NCBI GenBank assembly: GCA_018816585.1
Contig: JAHIVQ010000018.1
Coordinates: 1-10,295, forward strand
Reading direction: 5' to 3'
DNA length: 10,295 nt
DNA from: Nanobdellota archaeon
Lineage (GTDB): Archaea > Nanobdellota > Nanobdellia > SCGC-AAA011-G17 > JAFCDX01
Part shown: positions 1-7,010 of the stretch, piece by piece
Layout of the letters: each line of letters opens with the position of its first letter
Numbering within the stretch: position 1 is the first letter of the stretch
Notes under the pieces: generated by a model
Told to the model about the DNA's origin: nothing
Databases searched by the model: none
Seen by the model: the letters and a program-made list of their open reading frames with translations, nothing else
Made by a program: the position numbers and the translations under genes

Positions 1-1760
1 AAACTTATGTCATTCATTAATTGTTTTAATTTTAGTGCATTTATAGCATCAGCATTAGAACCAGTTGCCTTATCTAATTCACTACTAACTTTAGTTAGTG
101 TATCTCTTGTTGTATTTAACATTAAATTTAAAGTATCATAAACAGATATTACTTGTATTGTTTTATTTGCAGTTTCAGAATAACCATCTTTATCAGTTAC
201 TTCTAATATAACTTGATATTTTCCTATATCTTTATATAAATGTATAGGATTTTTTTCTGTTGAAGTTGCACCATCTCCAAATTCCCAGGAATAATTAAAA
301 GGTTCATTTCCAGAAACACTTGAATTAAATGGTGTTGAAATATTCAAGCTTATTGTTTCAGGTATATTCAGTACAATACTTGGTGCAGGAACTACTTTTA
401 AATCAACAGAATCTGAATCATAAGTTTTTTCAGAATCCTTTAATTTAAGAGTTAAAGTATAAGTTCCTGGTTCTTTTGGAGTTATTACATTAGTTAAATC
501 AATTAAATCTGGAATATTAAAATAATAATTATTTTTCTCTGAACATATAAATAATTCAGGAGTATAAGATATTTTAGATAAAGTATCAAATTGATAAGGA
601 TTATATATAATATTAATATTAGATATTGTGAGTGTGCCTGCTGATTTAGAGCTAAATTTTAATGGATATAAACAATGAACAAAACCATTTGAATCTTTAT
701 ATGAATTTCTACATCCTCTTAGATTATTCTTAATTATATCTCCTGATGCAATATATTCACCATTAAATTCTCTTGTATAATTCCCATAAGAAGCAATTAT
801 AAAATAATCTAATCCATTTGAATAACTACAACTAGTTCCTGAACACATATAACCTTGATTTATTGCTGTTGGATTTTCAAAATCAATTTTATAATAAGGT
901 GCACTATTACTTTCACCATCAGAATAAACACAAATAAAATAATTTTTATCTTGTTCTTTTATGAATTTTGAATTCTCATTACTTATCTCACAAGATTTCT
1001 TAGCATAAGTACCTGGATTGCTTGTATCTTCTATAGTACATTCTGCTTTATTTCCCTCTGAATCTATAACATAACCTGTTTTAGTTCTTATTCTTGCTTT
1101 AAGTTTACCATTAGGATTTACTGTTTTAACATAAACACTTATTTTATAAGATTGTGATAAAGGCAAGGTAATATTTTCACAATATTCATTTACTTTCATA
1201 CCATTTATGAAAGCTTCGTCACTAGGAATTAAATCAAACAAATATTCAGGTGGAATTTCAATATATTGGATAATATTATTATTTTTTATTAGTGGACCAA
1301 TATATTCCCATTCAGCAGAACCATCTGCATTTATATCAAGACTTGGAGATGAAGGATATGTAGGATTTTGTGAACCTGTTATTTTCATTGAACCATCTAC
1401 ACTAACACTTGAAGGAGTAGTAAAAGAATAAGTATTAATATCAAGAGCATAATCAGTATTTGTTCCAGCAGAATCAAAATCAATTTCTGCACTAGAAAGA
1501 CCTGATTCAGAAACAGAATAAATAGCATCTTTTTTTGTTGAACATGTAGTATTAAGATTCTTTTCTGATTTTAAACCATTTAATTCTATAATTAATTTTG
1601 TATTTATTGGTAATCCACTTACATTTAATGTTATATTCCCTTCTAATTGTTTTTGAGGACCATAACTCTTTTTATCAAGACCAACATCTAAACTATAAGA
1701 AAATGCAATATTTACAGCTAATAAAAATACAATTGCAAAAATTAAAATCCTAGTTTTCAT
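1..1760 (-). CDS. Secreted PKD-domain surface protein (3' end beyond the window)
   Basis: An uninterrupted minus-strand frame of 586 codons starts at ATG 1760 and is still open at base 1, so the C-terminus is missing. Residues 1-21 look like a Sec signal peptide: basic MKTR, a hydrophobic core, then AFS-Y. A beta-rich, cysteine-containing extracytoplasmic region follows (ten Cys, even in number, all before the PKD domain), rich in Asn/Ser/Thr with about ten N-x-S/T sequons. Residues about 458-542 form a PKD (polycystic kidney disease) Ig-like domain with its hallmark WEFGDG at 492-497. After it the chain turns helical and charged (about 545-586). PKD domains are common in archaeal surface and adhesive proteins, so a cell-surface, perhaps S-layer-like or adhesin role is inferred; the specific function is unknown. 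The start is supported by a GAGGG Shine-Dalgarno-like site and an upstream TATA box. Confidence 0.85.
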   Translation of the reverse strand, partial: MKTRILIFAIVFLLAVNIAFSYSLDVGLDKKSYGPQKQLEGNITLNVSGLPINTKLIIELNGLKSEKNLNTTCSTKKDAIYSVSESGLSSAEIDFDSAGTNTDYALDINTYSFTTPSSVSVDGSMKITGSQNPTYPSSPSLDINADGSAEWEYIGPLIKNNNIIQYIEIPPEYLFDLIPSDEAFINGMKVNEYCENITLPLSQSYKISVYVKTVNPNGKLKARIRTKTGYVIDSEGNKAECTIEDTSNPGTYAKKSCEISNENSKFIKEQDKNYFICVYSDGESNSAPYYKIDFENPTAINQGYMCSGTSCSYSNGLDYFIIASYGNYTREFNGEYIASGDIIKNNLRGCRNSYKDSNGFVHCLYPLKFSSKSAGTLTISNINIIYNPYQFDTLSKISYTPELFICSEKNNYYFNIPDLIDLTNVITPKEPGTYTLTLKLKDSEKTYDSDSVDLKVVPAPSIVLNIPETISLNISTPFNSSVSGNEPFNYSWEFGDGATSTEKNPIHLYKDIGKYQVILEVTDKDGYSETANKTIQVISVYDTLNLMLNTTRDTLTKVSSELDKATGSNADAINALKLKQLMNDIS

Positions 1761-1764
1761 CAAA

Positions 1765-1770
1765 CCCTCT
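1765..1770 (-). promoter_or_regulatory. Shine-Dalgarno-like site of the PKD surface protein
   Basis: On the minus strand the sequence reads AGAGGG followed by TTTG and then the ATG at 1760. The GAGGG matches part of the archaeal anti-SD complement at acceptable spacing and favours this ATG as the start. Confidence 0.5.
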
Positions 1771-1794
1771 TTTTTAATTAACAGTTGATATTTG

Positions 1795-1802
1795 TTTATA
1801 AA
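1795..1802 (-). promoter_or_regulatory. TATA box of the PKD surface protein
   Basis: TTTATAAA lies 35-42 bases upstream of the ATG at 1760. A transcription start about 25 bases downstream would leave a short leader of roughly 12 bases, just enough to hold the GAGGG site. The motif is palindromic; its direction is assigned by spacing to this gene. Confidence 0.5.
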
Positions 1803-1827
1803 TATTACTAATAGAGAAATATAAAGA

Positions 1828-1837
1828 TTTTTAAATA
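1828..1837 (+). promoter_or_regulatory. TATA box of the ZIP transporter gene
   Basis: TTTTTAAATA is centred about 24 bases before ATG 1857. That is the distance from an archaeal TATA box to the transcription start, so the mRNA is probably leaderless. No Shine-Dalgarno site is visible before this ATG. Confidence 0.45.
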
Positions 1838-1856
1838 AATACACTTAAAATAATAC

Positions 1857-2588
1857 ATGAATGTTTATGTTTACACAATAATAAGTGTTATTCTAATTAG
1901 TTTAATATCATTAATAGGAATATTTACAATACCATTCAAGGATAAAAGCATTAAAAAGTTTTTACTGTATTCAGTGAGCTTTGCAGCAGGCGCTTTATTA
2001 GGAGATGCATTTTTCCATTTACTTGAAAAAGATAATTTAAGCATTAATTATGCAGTATATGTAATTTCTGGAATTATTGTATTCTTTATACTGGAAAAAT
2101 TAATCAGGTGGAGGCACTGTCATGTTTTAACTTCAAAGGATCACCCACACCCGTTATCTATAATGATATTAATAGGTGACAGCTTGCATAATTTCATTGA
2201 TGGATTAATAATTGGTGCAAGTTTCTTGCTTGATGTTAAAGTTGGTATTGCAACAACAATAGCAATAATATTCCATGAGATACCTCAGGAAATCGGGGAT
2301 TTCAGTGTGCTTTTATATAGTGGATTTTCAAAAGCAAAGGCATTATTATTTAATTTCTTAACAGCTTTAACTGCAATGATAGGAGCGATTTTAGTTTTAA
2401 TAATAAATTCTTATATTAATATAGAATTATTTTTAATTCCATTTGCAGCAGGAAGCTTCATTTATATAGCTGCATCTGACTTAATCCCAGAATTGCATAA
2501 AGAATTAGAATTTAAAAAATCAGTGATTCAATTAGTATTTTTTATTTTAGGTGTTGCAATAATGTATGGATTAAAATTTATTGAGTAA
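1857..2588 (+). CDS. ZIP-family divalent metal transporter
   Basis: This 243-residue polytopic membrane protein belongs to the ZIP (Zrt/Irt-like) family, which moves Zn(II), Fe(II) or related divalent cations into the cytoplasm. About eight hydrophobic segments can be seen. The two metal-site helices are clear: HNFIDG at 111-116 (TM4) and HEIPQEIGD at 140-148 (TM5), with H111, D115, H140 and E141 as likely metal ligands; H54 sits near the end of TM2. Between TM3 and TM4 is a short histidine-bearing loop (HCH at 87-89, HPHP at 96-99), as expected for the ZIP cytoplasmic variable loop. Length is typical of prokaryotic ZIPs. It appears monocistronic, divergent from the surface protein, and its last 11 bases overlap the convergent trm56 gene. 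Substrate specificity cannot be read from sequence. Confidence 0.93.
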   Translation: MNVYVYTIISVILISLISLIGIFTIPFKDKSIKKFLLYSVSFAAGALLGDAFFHLLEKDNLSINYAVYVISGIIVFFILEKLIRWRHCHVLTSKDHPHPLSIMILIGDSLHNFIDGLIIGASFLLDVKVGIATTIAIIFHEIPQEIGDFSVLLYSGFSKAKALLFNFLTALTAMIGAILVLIINSYINIELFLIPFAAGSFIYIAASDLIPELHKELEFKKSVIQLVFFILGVAIMYGLKFIE

Positions 2589-3105
2589 CTTTCTTTACTA
2601 ATTTTCCTCTTTCTTTTGGAATTATAATTGACTTAGCATTAATAAATTTCTTATCTAATTCTTTGCTATCAAAATACTTATCTAAAAATATTGTTAGTGC
2701 AGCAAGTTCTGAATGTGGTTGATTTGTAACAGAGATATTAAAATCACTTAAATTATAAATTTCACCTTGTACTTTAGAACCACCAACAATAACAAGAATA
2801 TTATCAAACTTCTTTATTTTACCAATCTCTTTTTTTATTTCTAATCCATAACAAGTTAAATGTATTACAAAAAACCTTTCTTTTTTCTTTTCTTTAATGA
2901 ATTTAATTTCATCTTTTATATGCTCAATTTCAAATGGCCCGCCAAATTCATCTGTAACTTTATTAACAATATTTTCCATTTCAGAATCTTTATCGCCAGA
3001 ATAATATATTTTTAATGCTCCAAAAGCTCTTGAAACAAGAGCTAAATGAGTGCTTATTCGCGGGTCTCTTTTAATCCTATGATTTAATCTAAGTACTTCT
3101 ATCAT
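2578..3105 (-). CDS. trm56: tRNA (cytidine-56-2'-O)-methyltransferase aTrm56
   Basis: This SAM-dependent SPOUT-class enzyme 2'-O-methylates C56 in the T-loop of archaeal tRNAs, stabilising the D-loop/T-loop contact. The 175-residue protein shows the family blocks in order: RLNHRIKRDPRISTH at 6-20, then SRAFGA at 25-30; HLTCYG at 82-87 (HLTMYG in many members); the SAM-binding knot segment VGGSKV at 107-112 followed by EIY at 115-117; and NQPHSELAALTIFLD at 128-142. Length matches the family. The family is specific to archaea, which supports the taxonomic call. ATG 3105 is chosen because the family motif begins directly after it and a TATA-like TTTAAA sits 26 bases upstream, implying a leaderless mRNA. 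Its 3' end overlaps the convergent ZIP gene by 11 bases. Confidence 0.95.
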   Translation of the reverse strand: MIEVLRLNHRIKRDPRISTHLALVSRAFGALKIYYSGDKDSEMENIVNKVTDEFGGPFEIEHIKDEIKFIKEKKKERFFVIHLTCYGLEIKKEIGKIKKFDNILVIVGGSKVQGEIYNLSDFNISVTNQPHSELAALTIFLDKYFDSKELDKKFINAKSIIIPKERGKLVKKVTQ

Positions 3106-3127
3106 ATTATATATCTAAAAATAAGGG

Positions 3128-3133
3128 TTTAAA
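3128..3133 (-). promoter_or_regulatory. TATA-like box of trm56
   Basis: TTTAAA is centred about 26 bases upstream of ATG 3105, the archaeal spacing for a leaderless start. It lies directly next to the inverted repeat at 3141-3177. Confidence 0.4.
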
Positions 3134-3140
3134 TGTCTTA

Positions 3141-3177
3141 TTACCCTTTATTTTTTAAAATATTTATTAAAGGGTAA
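3141..3177. repeat. 10-bp perfect inverted repeat between two minus-strand genes
   Basis: TTACCCTTTA at 3141-3150 is matched by its exact reverse complement TAAAGGGTAA at 3168-3177, with a 17-base AT-only spacer. A related half, AAGGGTTT, occurs at 3123-3130 next to the trm56 TATA box. The repeat sits 36 bases upstream of the trm56 start and 24 bases downstream of the stop of the membrane-protein gene. It could be an operator upstream of the trm56 promoter, or a hairpin at the 3' end of the upstream transcript. The sequence alone does not decide. Confidence 0.6.
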
Positions 3178-3200
3178 GATTTATAGTTTTATTCAAAGGT

Positions 3201-3767
3201 TTATAGTGTAATCAAAATGTCTTTAGTATGTATTCTTATTTTTTCTTCTAAAGGTATACAAGATTCTATATTTTTTGCAGTAGATTCATGACTTGATTTA
3301 TTAGTTAAAGCTCCCTCTACTTCTAGTATTGCTTTCCCCCAATTTTCTGGATCTAATTCTTTTAGTTTATCACAACTGCTTTCTGATATTGGTTGAGTTA
3401 TTATATCTGACTTTTTCATTTTCTTTTTGGTAAAATTATAATATTCATACAAACCAGATATGGAATTAGTGAGTAAAGGTAAAAAAAGAGGAACTAAAGA
3501 ATAACCTATTGAAATATTATGATCAGTACTATTAAAATTTAATCTATTAATTATTTCTCCAGTTAGTGCAAAGGGTAATGTGTTTGCCACCATTCCAAAC
3601 ATGGTTCCCATACAAATTGAAAAGTGTATATCATTTTGAATATAAAGTTCTCCGTCTCCATTTTTTCTCGAATAAGTAGGGCATGTATAAAGGATACTAA
3701 TTCCATCCCAAATTTTTTTTCCTATATTTTTTGAAACTTCTTTCAAAACATCATAATTTGATACCAT
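3201..3767 (-). CDS. Hypothetical two-TM membrane protein
   Basis: I do not recognise a named family. The 188-residue protein has a soluble N-terminus (1-46) with a CPTYSRKNGDGELY segment at 29-42. Two hydrophobic, probably membrane-spanning helices follow at about 48-72 (ending FALTGE, 66-71) and 85-107, separated by a short polar loop. After a lysine cluster (KKKMKK, 114-119), which by the positive-inside rule places the C-terminus in the cytoplasm, comes a charged tail of about 70 residues. It has no signal peptide and no catalytic motif I can name. A TATA box 25 bases upstream of ATG 3767 supports the start. It is transcribed divergently from secF and in the same direction as trm56, but 95 bases and an inverted repeat separate it from trm56, so co-transcription is uncertain. 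Confidence 0.75.
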   Translation of the reverse strand: MVSNYDVLKEVSKNIGKKIWDGISILYTCPTYSRKNGDGELYIQNDIHFSICMGTMFGMVANTLPFALTGEIINRLNFNSTDHNISIGYSLVPLFLPLLTNSISGLYEYYNFTKKKMKKSDIITQPISESSCDKLKELDPENWGKAILEVEGALTNKSSHESTAKNIESCIPLEEKIRIHTKDILITL

Positions 3768-3788
3768 CTTTTTAGAAAAAAGAATTTA

Positions 3789-3796
3789 TTTATAAA
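3789..3796 (-). promoter_or_regulatory. TATA box of the two-TM protein gene
   Basis: TTTATAAA is centred about 25 bases before ATG 3767, predicting a leaderless transcript. It lies in the 135-base divergent region shared with the secF promoter, where I see no other element. Confidence 0.55.
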
Positions 3797-3872
3797 CCTT
3801 TTCATTTTGTAATCACTATTAAGAAATCAAAATATTTTAAATATAAAATATAATTAAGTTCTCAACCGTTAA

Positions 3873-3880
3873 CTTTAAAT
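3873..3880 (+). promoter_or_regulatory. TATA-like box of the secF-secD operon
   Basis: CTTTAAAT is centred about 26 bases upstream of ATG 3903. That spacing supports a leaderless start at 3903 and argues against the TTG codon directly before it. Confidence 0.45.
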
Positions 3881-3902
3881 CTTTTCAATTTTGCAATAAT
3901 TG

Positions 3903-4778
3903 ATGTTAAAGGACAAAATAGAGCCATTTTACAATAAGAATTATAAGATATTAATGTTAATACCTATTTTAATACTAATAATTAGTCTTGCTTATATAGG
4001 TTATTTTTATTCAAAAAATAATGATTTTATCTATAAAGATATAAGTCTAAAAGGGGGTATATCAGCAACTGTTTATACTGAAAAAACAGTTAATCTTGAA
4101 GAGCTAAGCAGTAAATTAGATGGTGCTTATGTAAGGCAGCTAGCTGATCTAACATCAGGAAGACAGCTTGGATTAATAATAGAGACAGACAGCACTGATA
4201 ACCAAAAACTAAAAGAAGACCTTCAATCTTATCTTGGAATAACTCTTGATGAAAATAATTATTCTGTTGAACAGACAAGTCCATCATTAGGAAGCTCTTT
4301 TTACAAGGAATTGATATTTGCACTAATATTCTCATTTGTATTTATGGCTATTGTTGTTTTAATCGCATTCAGGACAATTGCACCAAGTCTGGCAGTAATT
4401 TTTGCTGCTTTTGCAGATGTTATAGTTACCTTAGCTTTTATTGATTTTATTGGAATGAGAATATCAGCAGCAGGCATTATAGGATTCTTATTAGTAATAG
4501 GTTATAGTATTGATACAGATATGTTGCTAACTACAAGGGCGATTAAAAGATCAGATGGTTCATTATTCGAAAGAATGTTCAGCTCAGTTAAGACTGGATT
4601 GACAATGACACTAACAACACTAACTGCATTAACAATTGGATATATTTTAACAACATCACCTGTATTAAAAGAGATTTTTATTATAATTATAATTGCGCTA
4701 ATAGTTGATATATTTTCAACTTACTTGACTAATACCGGAATACTGAAATTATATTGTGATAAAAAAGGTATAAAATGA
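3903..4778 (+). CDS. secF: Protein-export membrane protein SecF
   Basis: SecF pairs with SecD as an RND-type accessory of the Sec translocon; in bacteria the pair uses the ion gradient to help pull proteins across the membrane. The 291-residue protein has six predicted TM segments (about 17-36, 134-157, 162-183, 188-210, 235-250, 255-276) and one external domain between TM1 and TM2 starting with the SecF/SecD motif KGGISATV (50-57). In TM4 the archaeal signature GYSIDTDMLLTTR (200-212) carries D204 and D206, the acidic residues expected in the membrane. ATG 3903 is chosen over an adjacent in-frame TTG at 3900 because of the promoter spacing. The stop overlaps the secD start (ATGA, 4775-4778), so translation is coupled. 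The secF-first order is the archaeal arrangement, opposite to bacterial secD-secF. Confidence 0.95.
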   Translation: MLKDKIEPFYNKNYKILMLIPILILIISLAYIGYFYSKNNDFIYKDISLKGGISATVYTEKTVNLEELSSKLDGAYVRQLADLTSGRQLGLIIETDSTDNQKLKEDLQSYLGITLDENNYSVEQTSPSLGSSFYKELIFALIFSFVFMAIVVLIAFRTIAPSLAVIFAAFADVIVTLAFIDFIGMRISAAGIIGFLLVIGYSIDTDMLLTTRAIKRSDGSLFERMFSSVKTGLTMTLTTLTALTIGYILTTSPVLKEIFIIIIIALIVDIFSTYLTNTGILKLYCDKKGIK

Positions 4779-6328
4779 AACTGAATAAATTAATAAAAAA
4801 TTTTAGGGTAATTATTTTAATATTCTTTCTAATATTTGCATATATTACAATAAGCCCAAATTTTGATACTAAGGGTGTTGCAATTAAGGCTGTTGAGCTT
4901 AATAGTTCAGCATCACTTGCTGGAATAGAAAATCCAGGTATAAATATAATGCCAACCCAGCATGAAGTTATAAAATCAATTAATGGCAAGATAATAAATA
5001 ACTTGCAGGATTATTCACAAATAATTGATTCTATAAATGAATCAGGAACAATAAGAATTACAACAAATAAAAAAGAATATGCAATGTTAAAAACAAATGA
5101 TCTTGGTTTAACTGTAAGCAATGTTGCATCATCAAACATAAGAAAAGGATTAGAATTAGCAGGAGGAACAAGAGTATTATTGCAGCCAAATGGAACAATA
5201 ACAGACCAGGAAAGAAATGATTTAATAGATGTAATGCATAATAGATTAAATGTTTATGGCTTAAGTGACATTAAAATAAAGGCTTCTAATGACTTGCTCG
5301 GAAATAAATATATTTTAGTTGAATTAGCAGGTGCAACAGAGCAGGAAGTAAGAGACTTAATTGAAAAACAGGGTGTATTCGAGGCAAAAATAGGAAATGA
5401 AACTGTTTTCAGTGGTGGTAAAAGAGATATTAAATTTGTATGCAGGAATGATGGTGCTTGCTCTGGTGTAAGAGAATGCATTCCTTCAGGTTCAGAAGAA
5501 TACTGTAAATTTGAATTTGCAATAACACTAAGCGAAGCTGCAGCGCAGAGGCAAGCAGATGTCACAAGCAAGATTGCATTAAAAACAACTGATTCAGGAC
5601 AGCAAGTTCTTGAAAAGCAGTTGGATTTATACCTTGATGAAAAATTACTTGATTCATTGAATATAGCATCTGACTTAAAAGGAAAGGCAGTAACGCAGAT
5701 TGCAATTTCTGGTCCTGGAATAGCCAAGACAAGAGATGAAGCAATCAACATTGCACTTGCTAATATGAATAAATTGCAGACAATCTTAATCACAGGCTCT
5801 CTGCCTTACAAATTAAATATAGTAAAAATAGACACTATTTCACCTATATTGGGGGCTGCTTTTACTAAAAATACAATATTTATATTCTTCCTGTCAATTC
5901 TTGGTGTATCTGCAATAATATTCATAAGATACAGAAAAATAAAGATATCTGCATCAATGATTATAATCATAATAAGTGAAATTATAATTACACTTGGGGT
6001 TGCTGCTTTTCTAAAACAAAATCTGGACCTAGCTGCAATTGCAGGTATAATAGCAGCAGTTGGTACAGGTGTTGATGATCAAATTGTTATAGCAGATGAA
6101 ATCTCAAGAAAAGAATCTTATTTCAACTGGAAGGACAGGATGAAAAAGGCATTCTTTGTTATATTCAGTGCATATGCAGCGACAGTTGCAGCAATGATTC
6201 CATTATTCAAGGCAGGAGCTGGATTACTGACAGGATTTGCACTAATAACAATAATTGGTGTTTCTATAGGTGTTTTTATAACAAGGCCTGCATTTGGCGC
6301 TATCCTTGAAATACTAATGGAAGAATAA
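4775..6328 (+). CDS. secD: Protein-export membrane protein SecD
   Basis: This is the partner of SecF, with 517 residues. TM1 is at about 10-27. Residues about 34-108 resemble a PDZ-like domain (G-x-x-NPG-I region, then EVIKSINGKIINNLQDY-type spacing) placed before the usual start of the SecD periplasmic domain. The conserved P1 motif LELAGGTRVLLQP is at 126-138. The external region holds four cysteines, C223, C229, C235 and C244, within 22 residues. The C-terminal half has five TM helices (about 367-385, 392-412, 418-440, 468-487, 488-512), with GTGVDDQIVIADE at 430-442 carrying the membrane aspartates D434 and D435 typical of archaeal SecD. It begins on the secF stop codon (ATGA). Archaea lack SecA, so how SecDF is used there is not settled. 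Confidence 0.95.
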   Translation: MKLNKLIKNFRVIILIFFLIFAYITISPNFDTKGVAIKAVELNSSASLAGIENPGINIMPTQHEVIKSINGKIINNLQDYSQIIDSINESGTIRITTNKKEYAMLKTNDLGLTVSNVASSNIRKGLELAGGTRVLLQPNGTITDQERNDLIDVMHNRLNVYGLSDIKIKASNDLLGNKYILVELAGATEQEVRDLIEKQGVFEAKIGNETVFSGGKRDIKFVCRNDGACSGVRECIPSGSEEYCKFEFAITLSEAAAQRQADVTSKIALKTTDSGQQVLEKQLDLYLDEKLLDSLNIASDLKGKAVTQIAISGPGIAKTRDEAINIALANMNKLQTILITGSLPYKLNIVKIDTISPILGAAFTKNTIFIFFLSILGVSAIIFIRYRKIKISASMIIIIISEIIITLGVAAFLKQNLDLAAIAGIIAAVGTGVDDQIVIADEISRKESYFNWKDRMKKAFFVIFSAYAATVAAMIPLFKAGAGLLTGFALITIIGVSIGVFITRPAFGAILEILMEE

Positions 6329-6343
6329 AATATAATAGTAAAT

Positions 6344-6354
6344 CTTATAAATAA
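6344..6354 (+). promoter_or_regulatory. Possible TATA box before the small TM gene
   Basis: CTTATAAATAA lies about 35 bases upstream of ATG 6384. A start about 25 bases downstream would leave a leader of about ten bases, long enough for the GGGGTGAT ribosome site. The small gene may therefore be transcribed on its own as well as by read-through from secD. Confidence 0.4.
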
Positions 6355-6372
6355 TATCCCTAGATAAGATAT

Positions 6373-6380
6373 GGGGTGAT
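6373..6380 (+). promoter_or_regulatory. Strong Shine-Dalgarno site for the 52-residue gene
   Basis: GGGGTGAT matches the archaeal consensus GGAGGTGAT at all but the first part and lies three bases before ATG 6384. It is the best ribosome site in the window and the main argument that this short frame is translated. Confidence 0.75.
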
Positions 6381-6383
6381 AAA

Positions 6384-6542
6384 ATGGCAATTATATCTGA
6401 AGAAGGTACATTATACATATTGCTGGTAATTCTAGGAGTTTCAATCGGCAACCTTTACGGGCTTAAACTAATATTTAGGCTGGAAAAAAAGATTGCATTA
6501 CTAGAACAGGCAATTAAGATGTCTCTTAAAAAGAAAAGATAG
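6384..6542 (+). CDS. Small single-TM protein next to SecDF
   Basis: A 52-codon frame (MAIISEEGTLY...LKKKR) begins 55 bases after secD on the same strand, directly behind the near-consensus Shine-Dalgarno site GGGGTGAT. Residues about 9-31 form one hydrophobic helix, preceded by two glutamates. After it comes an amphipathic, heptad-like stretch (about 32-47, RLEKKIALLEQAIKM) ending in LKKKR. The charge pattern predicts N-terminus outside, C-terminus in the cytoplasm. I recognise no family. It is not Sec61-beta/SecG-like by topology, since that archaeal subunit has its TM at the C-terminus. Bacterial YajC, the SecDF partner, has a similar plan (N-terminal TM, cytoplasmic tail), so a Sec accessory role is a reasonable guess from position, without sequence proof. 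Confidence 0.75.
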   Translation: MAIISEEGTLYILLVILGVSIGNLYGLKLIFRLEKKIALLEQAIKMSLKKKR

Positions 6543-6543
6543 A

Positions 6544-6552
6544 TTTATTAAT
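6544..6552 (+). promoter_or_regulatory. TATA-like box of the DUF457-like gene
   Basis: TTTATTAAT is centred about 25 bases before ATG 6573, consistent with a leaderless start. The gap to the previous gene is only 30 bases and T-rich on the plus strand (6544-6572), so it may also end the upstream transcript. Confidence 0.35.
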
Positions 6553-6572
6553 ATTTATTTTTCTTAATTTTT

Positions 6573-7010
6573 ATGATTCCACTAATTCATATAATAGCAA
6601 TACTTCCTTTGGTATTTATATCATATCCGTATATAGGATTAATTAACAGTATATTTTTATTTCTTGGCGGATGGGCATTTGACATTGACCATTATTTATA
6701 TTGCATAGTTAAACACAAAAATTTCTTATTAAAGCATTGTTACAAATTTCATCATCCTTTTGCAAAAGAAAAAGATTTACTGCATATATTTCATGTTGTT
6801 GAATTTTATATTTTAGTTTTTATTATTGGACTATTTATAGAACCTGTAATGTACTTATTTTACGGGCTTGTATACCATATTTCATTTGATTTTATTAAAG
6901 GGATTTATTTAAAATATTATAAGAAAGAAAAAGAAGCAAATAATTCAAGGGCTTTATCATTAATAATGTGGTTAAAGCGTCATTCTCTTCAGAACAAAAC
7001 AAATCAATAA
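6573..7010 (+). CDS. DUF457/YdjM-like integral membrane protein, putative metal-dependent hydrolase
   Basis: This 145-residue membrane protein has about four hydrophobic segments (about 3-17, 20-36, 72-90, 91-108). It carries a pattern of potential metal ligands at membrane edges: GGWAFDIDHYLY at 32-43 (D37, D39, H40), HH at 60-61, HIFHVVE at 71-77 (H71, H74, E77) and YHISFDFIKG at 101-110 (H102, D106). The DxDH near the N-terminus and HxxxD near the C-terminus resemble the YdjM/DUF457 family of membrane-bound, putatively metal-dependent hydrolases, but the middle HRG-x-THS motif of that family is not visible, so the link is distant. The C-terminal 30 residues are basic and likely cytoplasmic. 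The gene follows the small TM gene by 30 bases and may share its transcript; its end overlaps the convergent gene by 7 bases. Confidence 0.7.
   Translation: MIPLIHIIAILPLVFISYPYIGLINSIFLFLGGWAFDIDHYLYCIVKHKNFLLKHCYKFHHPFAKEKDLLHIFHVVEFYILVFIIGLFIEPVMYLFYGLVYHISFDFIKGIYLKYYKKEKEANNSRALSLIMWLKRHSLQNKTNQ

Noticed and set aside
1207..1431. A 74-codon plus-strand frame
   Set aside because: It is antisense to the surface-protein gene, whose continuous 586-codon frame with signal peptide and PKD domain is the real one.
3900..3902. TTG as the start of secF
   Set aside because: An ATG follows immediately at 3903, and the TATA-like box spacing fits that ATG as a leaderless start.
4090..4335. An 81-codon minus-strand frame
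   Set aside because: It lies inside secF and has no motif, promoter or ribosome site.
4729..4989. An 86-codon minus-strand frame across the secF/secD junction
   Set aside because: Both strands cannot easily be coding here, and the secF and secD readings are certain; the hydrophobic look reflects the mirror of TM1 of SecD.
5254..5793. A 179-codon open frame on the minus strand
   Set aside because: It lies wholly inside secD, whose motifs are clear in the plus frame; the translation is Ser/Leu-rich and shows no motif, as expected for the mirror of a coding frame.
6118..6390. A 90-codon minus-strand frame ending in secD
   Set aside because: It mirrors the TM-rich C-terminus of SecD and has no promoter.
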